NCBI GenBank assembly: GCA_963743575.1
Contig: CAVUQC010000007.1
Coordinates: forward strand, 1,488,001 to 1,552,000
Reading direction: 5' to 3'
Length of the DNA: 64,000 nt
Origin: DASUPK01 sp963743575
GTDB taxonomy: Bacteria > Actinomycetota > Thermoleophilia > Solirubrobacterales > 70-9
The notes under the pieces are model-generated. The model ran no database searches and was not told the DNA's origin. It saw only the letters and a program-made list of their open reading frames with translations. This document shows, piece after piece, positions 58,377-64,000 of this stretch (positions within the stretch are counted from its first letter, which is position 1; each line of letters opens with the position of its first letter). A program made the position numbers and the translations under genes.

Positions 58377-59369
58377 ATGGAGTTTCGCAAGCTCGGCAGC
58401 TCGGACATCGAGGTCTCTGAGATCTCCCTCGGCTCCTGGCTCACCTACGGGGCCGGGGTGGAGCGCGAGCAGACCGAGGCCTGCACCAAGGCCGCCTTCG
58501 AGGCCGGGATCAACTTCTTCGATACCGCAAACGTCTACGGCAGCGGCGCCGCCGAGACAGCCTGGGGCGAGGTGCTTAAGGACTTCGACCGCTCGAGCTA
58601 CGTCCTCGCCACCAAGGTCTTCTTCCCGATGTCGGACACCGACCGCGGCCTCTCCCGCGAGCAGATCCACAAGCAGATCGACGCGTCTCTCGAGCGTCTT
58701 CAGACCGACTACGTCGACCTCTACCAGTGCCACCGACCCGATCCCGAGACCCCGATCGAGGAGACGATGGAGGCGCTCACCGAGGTCTGCGAGGCCGGCA
58801 AGGCGCGCGAGATCGGTTTCAGCGAGTGGACCGTCGAGCAAGCCCAGGCTGGGCTCGACGTCCCGGACAGCAAGGACTGGGTCTCCTCCCAGCCGCAGTA
58901 CAACATGATCTGGCGCGCCCCCGAGGCGGAGCTGATCCCCTTCTGCGAGGAGCACGACATCTCCCAGATCGTCTGGTCGCCTCTCGCTCAGGGAGTGCTG
59001 ACGGGCAAGTACAAGCCCGGCGAGCCCATTCCCGGGGACTCGCGCATGGCTTCGGACGCGATGAACTGGGCGATGAGCCGCTACATGTCGGACGACGTGC
59101 TGTCGGCCGCCCAGAAGCTGATCCCGATCGCCGAGGGTGCAGGCCTCAACACGGCCACGATGGCCCTCGCCTGGATCCTCCGGAAGCAGAACGTCGCCAG
59201 CTGCATCATCGGCGCCTCACGCCCGCAACAGGTCTTCGACAACGTCGAGGCCGCCGGCGTCGAGCTCTCGAAGGACACCCTGGACGCGATCGACGAGGCG
59301 CTTGACGGCGTTGCCGTCACCCAGCCCCGGCTGGCGAACTTCGTCGAAGAGGGCGTCAAGCACCGGTAA
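58377..59369 (+). CDS. Aldo/keto reductase (Kv-beta-like family)
   Basis: The protein has 330 residues from the ATG at 58377 (MEFRKLGSSDIEVSEISLGS). The family tetrad can be placed: Asp and Tyr in NFFDTANVYGSGAAETAWGE, Lys in YVLATKVFFPMSDTDRGL, and His in YVDLYQCHRPDPETPIEETM. The late NADPH-binding part (IVWSPLAQGVLTGKYKPGEP, ASCIIGASRPQQVFDNVEAA) is typical of the potassium-channel-beta-subunit-like branch. These enzymes reduce aldehydes and ketones with NADPH. The physiological substrate is unknown. A strong hairpin follows the gene between it and the convergent csp. Confidence 0.93.
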   Translation: MEFRKLGSSDIEVSEISLGSWLTYGAGVEREQTEACTKAAFEAGINFFDTANVYGSGAAETAWGEVLKDFDRSSYVLATKVFFPMSDTDRGLSREQIHKQIDASLERLQTDYVDLYQCHRPDPETPIEETMEALTEVCEAGKAREIGFSEWTVEQAQAGLDVPDSKDWVSSQPQYNMIWRAPEAELIPFCEEHDISQIVWSPLAQGVLTGKYKPGEPIPGDSRMASDAMNWAMSRYMSDDVLSAAQKLIPIAEGAGLNTATMALAWILRKQNVASCIIGASRPQQVFDNVEAAGVELSKDTLDAIDEALDGVAVTQPRLANFVEEGVKHR

Positions 59370-59400
59370 GGCGCTGCCCCGGCGTCTTCAGGCGCGAAAA

Positions 59401-59428
59401 GAAAGGGCCCGCCGGAGCGGGCCCTTTC
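59401..59428. terminator. Strong terminator of the cold-shock gene
   Basis: GAAAGGGCCCGC-CGGA-GCGGGCCCTTTC is a perfect 12-bp stem with a 4-base loop. On the minus strand it is followed by TTTTC, so it terminates csp transcription. It may also stop aldo/keto reductase transcripts from the other side. Confidence 0.88.
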
Positions 59429-59453
59429 GAACGATCAGAAGCTTTGCGGCTCC

Positions 59454-59660
59454 CTACGCAACCTGCTTGACACCGGTCGCGGCCGGGCCCTTCGGGCCCT
59501 GCTCGGTCTCGTACTCGACCTTCGCGCCCTCTTCGAGCGAACGGTAGCCGTCCCCCTCGATCGAGCTGAAATGGACGAACACGTCGTTAGAGCCATCGTC
59601 GGGTGTGATGAACCCATAGCCCTTGTCGTTGCTGAACCACTTGACGGTTCCGGTAGGCAT
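59454..59660 (-). CDS. Cold-shock protein (CspA family)
   Basis: This 68-residue single OB-fold protein begins MPTGTVKWFSNDKGYGFITP, containing the RNP1 motif KGYGFI, followed by DVFVHFSSIEGDGYRSLEEG with RNP2 VFVHF. It binds single-stranded RNA and DNA and acts as an RNA chaperone. AGGAGG lies 4 bases before the ATG. A small GCCGGT-ATC-ACCGGC hairpin sits in the 5' leader (59732-59746), as often seen for csp mRNAs. The C-terminus TGVKQVA is normal in length. Confidence 0.97.
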   Translation of the reverse strand: MPTGTVKWFSNDKGYGFITPDDGSNDVFVHFSSIEGDGYRSLEEGAKVEYETEQGPKGPAATGVKQVA

Positions 59661-59820
59661 CTCGCCTCCTCTTACTGTGCTGCGAACGCGAGGAAGCTGA
59701 GAGCAACAACGCGAGCGCTACGCACACCTTTGCCGGTATCACCGGCCTAACGCGCGGGACGGTAGCAGCCTGGAGGACGGAATCCGCGACCGGGATGTGT
59801 CCAAATCCGCGCGAGGTGTG

Positions 59821-61080
59821 CTAGCTCTCGCCCAGCCGGCAGAGCACTTGGTAAACAGAGGTGAAGTCGATCTCGAAGCCGTTGCGCGCCGCGCGTAGGT
59901 AGAGGCGCCAGACCCGGAGCCGCTCGGGGCCGGCGATCTCCTCGGCCCGCTCGATGTGGTCGTCGAGGTTGCGAATCCAGTGACGGAGGGTCTCGGCGTA
60001 GTCGGAGCCGAACTCCTCGACGTGCTCGCAGATGAAGCCCGCCCGCTCCAGGGCGAGCATGACCCGGGAGACGTGGGTCGTCTCGCCGTCCGGGAAGACG
60101 TAGCGCTCCGAGAACGCCCCTCCCTCGATGTTGCCGTGGCGCAGGCGGGAGATGCCGTGGTTGAGCAAACGGCCCCCGGGCCGGAGCATCGAAGCGAGCT
60201 GCTCGGCGTAGACGTCGATCTGGGACTCGCCCACGTGCTCGACCATCCCGATCGAGGCGACGGCGTCGAAGTTCTCGCCGGCGAGCTCGCGGTAGTCCTG
60301 GACTCGAATCTCGACCTTGTCCTCGACACCCGCCTCGGCGACCTTCTGGCGCGCGAGCTCGGCCTGGTTCTCCGAGAGCGTGATCCCGACCGCCTCGACG
60401 CCATGCCGCTGCGCGGCGTGGATCACGAAGCTGCCCCAGCCGCAGCCGACGTCCAACACCCGCTGGCCGGGCTCGAGGGCGAGCTTCGTGCAGACCAGCT
60501 CCCGTTTCGCGTCCTGCGCCTCAGCGAGCGTCGGGGGCTCGCGGCGGAAGCCCTTGCGCGGGGGGACCCGGCTGAAGAAGGCGCACGAGTAGGTCATCGA
60601 CTCGTCGAGGAAGAGGGAGAAGAACTCGTTGCCGACGTCGTAGTGGTGGCGGACCGCCTCGCGGTCGCGCTCGGTCGTGTGCTTGCGCCCCCGGAGGTGG
60701 AGCTCGGCCCTGGGAGGGGGCGGGGGACGGCGGACGCCGGCGGCCCGCAGGGCGGCCGCGATCAGCCGAGCCTTGGCCGCTGCCCCGACGGGGGGCGGCT
60801 TCCACTCGTTGAGGACGTCGATGACCTTGTCGATGTCGTCGATCTGGATCTCGCCGGACACGTAGGCGCGCCCGAGGCCGAGCTGGCCGGGCGCGGCGAC
60901 CGCGTAGGCGAGGGCATCCTGCGAACGCGCCCTGAAGACCGGGCCGTCGCCATTGGTGGACGGGACCTTCGACCCGTCCCAGAGCTCGATCGTGAAGGGG
61001 CGCTCCGGGAAGGCGCGCTCGATCTCCTGTATGAGGGGCTCGGTTGCGATGATCCGACAGTACCGAGGGAGGGGATTCAC
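59821..61080 (-). CDS. Cyclopropane-fatty-acyl-phospholipid synthase family methyltransferase
   Basis: This 419-residue protein, starting at a GTG, has a Pro-rich N-terminal half and a C-terminal SAM-dependent methyltransferase. Its signatures are AVRHHYDVGNEFFSLFLDES, MTYSCAFFS, the SAM loop VLDVGCGWGSFVIHAAQRHG, GITLSENQAELARQKVAEAG and MVEHVGESQIDVYAEQL. It adds a methylene group from SAM to double bonds of phospholipid acyl chains, or is a close relative acting on similar lipids. It faces a divergent fatty acid desaturase gene 132 bases away, which would supply the double bonds. Near the C-terminus, DDHIERAEEIAGPERLRVWR is typical of the family. Confidence 0.92.
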   Translation of the reverse strand: MNPLPRYCRIIATEPLIQEIERAFPERPFTIELWDGSKVPSTNGDGPVFRARSQDALAYAVAAPGQLGLGRAYVSGEIQIDDIDKVIDVLNEWKPPPVGAAAKARLIAAALRAAGVRRPPPPPRAELHLRGRKHTTERDREAVRHHYDVGNEFFSLFLDESMTYSCAFFSRVPPRKGFRREPPTLAEAQDAKRELVCTKLALEPGQRVLDVGCGWGSFVIHAAQRHGVEAVGITLSENQAELARQKVAEAGVEDKVEIRVQDYRELAGENFDAVASIGMVEHVGESQIDVYAEQLASMLRPGGRLLNHGISRLRHGNIEGGAFSERYVFPDGETTHVSRVMLALERAGFICEHVEEFGSDYAETLRHWIRNLDDHIERAEEIAGPERLRVWRLYLRAARNGFEIDFTSVYQVLCRLGES

Positions 61081-61212
61081 TTGTTGTTAGGGGAGCCGAA
61101 TTGCTCACCAATCGCTTAGGGATTACCGCTAGGGTCTGTCCCGCTTACAGGGACTCGAGTCGCGACGACGAGAGTCGGATTGACTCGGCCAGGACCAAAC
61201 AAAAGGAGACCC

Positions 61213-62214
61213 ATGTCGGACGTTGCCGGAGTGACAGCGCCCCCCGCCGGCCCGTCCGCTACAGCGGTGCCGCCCTCACCAGTCCGGAAGCCTCGTGTCC
61301 CGCTCGCGCGAGATGTCCAACCCGTCGCCAATGAGACCCGCGACCGGATCATCACGGGCGCGCTCACGGTCATTCCCTTCCTGCTGCTGGGCATCGTCGC
61401 CTGGCAGCTTGCGGGAAGCTGGCTGCGCTGGAGCGATCTCATCGTCTTCGTACTGCTCTACGTCCCGACGGGCTTCGGGATCACGGTCGGCTTCCATCGC
61501 CTCTTCACACACCGAAGCTTCAAGACGGGCCCCCGGACCCGTGCGGTTCTCGCCGTACTCGGCTCGGCCGCGGTGGAGGGTCCGATCATCTCCTGGGTCG
61601 CGGACCACCGCAAGCACCACGCCTTCTCCGACGAGGAGGGCGATCCGCACAGCCCGCACGTCGGGTATGGAGAGGGGCCCTGGGCCCAGGTCAAGGGGCT
61701 CTTCCACGCCCACGTCGGCTGGCTCTTCATCCATACTCAGCGCGGCTCGAAGGAGCGCTTCGCCCCGGACCTGCTGAAGGATCCGATCGTCAGTTACGTG
61801 GACCGGACCTTCCTGCTCTGGGCCATCGGCGGGTTCATCGCCGCCTTCTTCCTCGGCTGGGCGATCGGCGGCACCGTCATGGCGGGTGTCACCGGATTGC
61901 TCTGGGGAGGCGCAGTGCGGATGATGTTCCTGCACCACGTCACCTACTCAATCAACTCGCTCTGCCACATGTTCGGCAAGCAGGACTTCGAGACCACGGA
62001 CGAGTCGCGCAACCTGGCCTGGCTCGCGATCCCGACGTTCGGCGAGGCCTGGCACAACAGCCATCACGCCTTCCCGACCTCGGCCGTGCACGGGATGAAG
62101 AAGCGACAGATCGATCCCTCGGCGGGAGTGATCTGGTCGCTCGAGAAGCTCGGGCTCGCCTGGGACGTCGTCCGGATCACCCCGGAGCGCCAGGCCGCCA
62201 AGGCCACCGCCTGA
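61213..62214 (+). CDS. Acyl-CoA/acyl-lipid delta-9 desaturase
   Basis: The protein has 333 residues from the ATG at 61213, after an AAAGGAGA ribosome site. Four or so membrane helices carry the three His boxes of the integral-membrane desaturases: HRLFTH, HRKHHAFSD and WHNSHHAFP, plus the His in HHVTYSINSLCHMFG. It introduces a double bond into acyl chains using oxygen and a reductant. The N-terminal ~45 residues are a Pro/Ala/Val-rich tail. It is divergent from the CFA-synthase-like gene, so the pair may tune membrane lipid composition together. That joint role is inference from position and chemistry. Confidence 0.93.
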   Translation: MSDVAGVTAPPAGPSATAVPPSPVRKPRVPLARDVQPVANETRDRIITGALTVIPFLLLGIVAWQLAGSWLRWSDLIVFVLLYVPTGFGITVGFHRLFTHRSFKTGPRTRAVLAVLGSAAVEGPIISWVADHRKHHAFSDEEGDPHSPHVGYGEGPWAQVKGLFHAHVGWLFIHTQRGSKERFAPDLLKDPIVSYVDRTFLLWAIGGFIAAFFLGWAIGGTVMAGVTGLLWGGAVRMMFLHHVTYSINSLCHMFGKQDFETTDESRNLAWLAIPTFGEAWHNSHHAFPTSAVHGMKKRQIDPSAGVIWSLEKLGLAWDVVRITPERQAAKATA

Positions 62215-62233
62215 CCCAATAGGGTCACGGGCG

Positions 62234-63562
62234 GTGTCCCGGCGTCTCGTCCCGGTCCTGCTTGCGACGGCCGCAATTGCGGCCGTCCTCGTCGTCTCCG
62301 CCTGCGGCACGAGTGACAAGGACAAGATCAGCGGCATCACCCCGGTGGATGCGAACTGCGGCGACGTCCAGTACTCGGGCAGCGGCAAGGCGGAGAAGCT
62401 GATCGTCTCCGACCTGCCCCTCCAGGGGGATTCCGCCGAGCGCTCGAAGCAGATGAACGACGCGATCGTCCAGGAGATGGCGCGCAAGGGGTGGCTCGCC
62501 GGCAAGACCGAGGTCGGCTTTCAGGCCTGCGACGACTCCCTCGCGTCAACCGGCGAATGGGACGAGAACGTATGCCGCTCCAATGCGCAGGCCTACGCCA
62601 GCAACTCCGATGTGATCGGCGTGATAGGCACCTACAACTCCGGCTGCGCCGCGGTCGAGATTCCCGTCCTCAACAGGGCCCCGGGCGGGGGCCTGGCGAT
62701 GGTCTCGCCCGGCAACACCTTCGTCTGCCTGACAGAGTCGGGCAGCATCTGCAAACCGGACGAGCCCGACATCTACTATCCGTCCGGCAAGCGCAACTAC
62801 ATCCGGGTCGTCCCAAACGACGCGGTGCAGATGGCGGGCCTCGCCACCTTCGCCAACGGGCAGGGCATCCGGAACCCCTACATCCTGGTCGCCGCCGACG
62901 ACCCGACCAGCAAGGGACAGGCCGACACCTTCGAGGGCGCCGCCCGATCGCTCGGCATGAAGATCGCCGGGGTCGAGCAGTGGGACCCGAAGGCGAAGAG
63001 CTACACCGACCTGATGCAGAAGGTGAAGACCTCCGGAGCGGACGCCGTCCTGCTTGCCGGCCTGCTCGAGCAGAACGGCACGCAGATCATCAAGGACAAG
63101 GCCTCGGTGCTCGGGCCCAACGACGGCCCTGTGAAGCTGCTCGCGCCCGACGGCTTCGCGCAGCAGAGCACGATCGACCAGGCCGGTGCCGCGACCAAGG
63201 GGATGTACGCCAGCCTCCCCGGCAAGGTCCCGAGCAGCCTCACCGGCGAGGGCTCTGCCTTCGTCAAGGAGCTGCGGTCGCAGATCGGGGACGAGCCGCT
63301 GGAGCTCTTCGCCCCCTACGCGGGGCAGGCGGCAGAGGTGCTGATGCCCGCGATCCAGGCCGGCAACGCGACCCGCTCGGGCGTGATCGCCTCACTGTTC
63401 AAGACCAGTGTCCAGGATGGCATCGTCGGCAGTTTCTCGATCACGCAGAGCGGAGACCCCAGACCGGCGCCGATCAGCGTCTCCCAGGCGGAGGACACCT
63501 TTGTGCCCGCCAAGACGATCACGCCGCTGCCCCAGCTGGTCAACGCAGCCCGCGGCAAGTAG
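62234..63562 (+). CDS. ABC transporter substrate-binding lipoprotein (branched-chain amino acid type)
   Basis: The protein has 442 residues from a GTG (SRRLVPVLLATAAIAAVLVV), with a lipoprotein signal ending in VVSACGTSDK, so the mature protein is anchored outside by Cys. The Peripla_BP_6 (Leu/Ile/Val-binding) fold is seen in KLIVSDLPLQGDSAERSKQM, SDVIGVIGTYNSGCAAVEIP, PGGGLAMVSPGNTFVCLTES and GLLEQNGTQIIKDKASVLGP. It would deliver a small solute to an ABC permease not present in the window, or act as a sensor. It begins 19 bases after the desaturase stop on the same strand. Confidence 0.88.
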   Translation: MSRRLVPVLLATAAIAAVLVVSACGTSDKDKISGITPVDANCGDVQYSGSGKAEKLIVSDLPLQGDSAERSKQMNDAIVQEMARKGWLAGKTEVGFQACDDSLASTGEWDENVCRSNAQAYASNSDVIGVIGTYNSGCAAVEIPVLNRAPGGGLAMVSPGNTFVCLTESGSICKPDEPDIYYPSGKRNYIRVVPNDAVQMAGLATFANGQGIRNPYILVAADDPTSKGQADTFEGAARSLGMKIAGVEQWDPKAKSYTDLMQKVKTSGADAVLLAGLLEQNGTQIIKDKASVLGPNDGPVKLLAPDGFAQQSTIDQAGAATKGMYASLPGKVPSSLTGEGSAFVKELRSQIGDEPLELFAPYAGQAAEVLMPAIQAGNATRSGVIASLFKTSVQDGIVGSFSITQSGDPRPAPISVSQAEDTFVPAKTITPLPQLVNAARGK

Positions 63563-63566
63563 GCGG

Positions 63567-63581
63567 GCCCCGCATCGGGGC
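63567..63581. terminator. Small hairpin between convergent genes
   Basis: GCCCCG-CAT-CGGGGC forms a perfect 6-bp stem between the binding-protein stop and the convergent last gene. It is short and lacks a U-run, so it is a weak terminator candidate. Confidence 0.45.
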
Positions 63582-63587
63582 GGGTCC

Positions 63588-64000
63588 CTATGCCGTGGCC
63601 ATCAGGTCGTCGGGGCGCTGGTCTCTCAGTTCCTCGTCGAACTCCCGATTGAACCGGCCGAAATAGGACTCGTCGTGCTCTGGGGCGTCCCAATTGTTGT
63701 GCCAGTGGTAGGCGAAGGCTCCCGGGAAGAACTCCCGGTAGGAGCGGGCGTCCGGCCCAGGGCGAAAGCGCCAGCTGAACTTGCGAAAGAAGTCATCGAA
63801 TCCCTTGAAGCGGGCCGTCTCCAGCCGGGATTTTCCGTCCAGGTGAGGCCAGAGTGGGTCGAAGAAGGCACACGGCAGGACGGTCAGATCAATCTCCTCG
63901 GCGCCCTCGAACCGAAGGACGACCGTCGGGTTGCATGACCCCGCCTCGGCACCGCGCTCCATCAGCTTCCACGCGTTCTCGGATCCCTGCTCGAAGCGCA
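63588..64000 (-). CDS. C-terminal part of a protein of unknown function (cut by the window edge)
   Basis: The frame is open from 63588 to the right edge, so at least 137 residues of the C-terminus are visible. A methionine at 63962 exists, but the upstream in-frame residues (RFEQGSENAWKL) look like a continuation, not a leader. The visible part has GSCNPTVVLRFEGAEEIDLT, DDFFRKFSWRFRPGPD and GAFAYHWHNNWDAPEHDESY, with several aromatic and His residues. It is soluble in this part. The pattern recalls glycosyltransferase-like or capsular polysaccharide-type proteins (an AYHWHNNW segment), but I do not assign it. It is convergent with the binding-protein gene. Confidence 0.6.
   Translation of the reverse strand, partial: RFEQGSENAWKLMERGAEAGSCNPTVVLRFEGAEEIDLTVLPCAFFDPLWPHLDGKSRLETARFKGFDDFFRKFSWRFRPGPDARSYREFFPGAFAYHWHNNWDAPEHDESYFGRFNREFDEELRDQRPDDLMATA

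Overview
The window is 64 kb of high-GC bacterial chromosome (roughly two thirds G+C by eye) with dense coding, many GTG/TTG starts and stop-start overlaps. The gene set suggests a high-GC Gram-positive, most likely a deep-branching actinobacterium of the Thermoleophilia/Solirubrobacterales type. The reasons are a glmU-prs-rplY-pth-mfd-PPIase-mazG-eno-divIC core, a CsrA homologue, an archaeal-type class I aldolase and several Gly/Ala- or Arg-rich lineage-type proteins. This placement is inference; no rRNA is present. No CRISPR array, insertion sequence or integrated prophage is visible, and no stretch over about 300 bases lacks a gene.

1-8.6 kb: a 5'-truncated DedA-PAP2 fusion, small hypothetical genes, a PucR-type regulator, a GH15 glucoamylase/trehalase-like enzyme with an SRPBCC gene, tRNA-Gln, an orphan HNH endonuclease of lower GC, and a GlxA-type regulator followed by a stand-alone DJ-1/PfpI protein.

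8.6-23.9 kb: the housekeeping core. glmU and prs overlap. They are followed by a lipoprotein, a GDPD phosphodiesterase, an AarF/UbiB kinase, ribosomal protein L25, a low-complexity Gly/Gln protein, peptidyl-tRNA hydrolase, an enoyl-CoA hydratase, a cupin, mfd, a SurA/PrsA-like foldase, mazG, enolase and a DivIC/FtsB-like septum protein.

23.9-32.9 kb: the most striking region, four tandem, translationally coupled paralogues of about 740 residues. Each is a polytopic membrane protein with a GT-C-like first-loop motif and a conserved C-terminal extracytoplasmic segment. A small gene of unknown function follows directly.

33-47.5 kb: an Arg-rich/acidic protein divergent from csrA, an intergenic 55-bp duplication, an exported nuclease, class I aldolase, a GCS2-type carboxylate-amine ligase, an HxlR regulator, a zinc-ribbon pseudo-rhomboid, an O-methyltransferase, a GNAT, a UPF0173 hydrolase, a TetR/membrane-protein pair divergent from an R2-like oxidase, a sigma factor fused to a zinc-finger/Gly-Ala/membrane tail, a DHA2 exporter divergent from a MarR regulator with a well-defined operator-promoter region, and tRNA-Leu.

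47.5-64 kb: a thiamine-binding-type protein, an NAD(P)-binding protein, a membrane class III adenylate cyclase, a coiled-coil protein, a ThDP enzyme, a channel-like membrane protein, a processive GT2, RecQ, four small unknown genes, an aldo/keto reductase, a cold-shock protein with a strong terminator, a CFA-synthase-like enzyme divergent from a fatty acid desaturase, a branched-chain-amino-acid-type binding lipoprotein, and a 3' gene fragment leaving the window.
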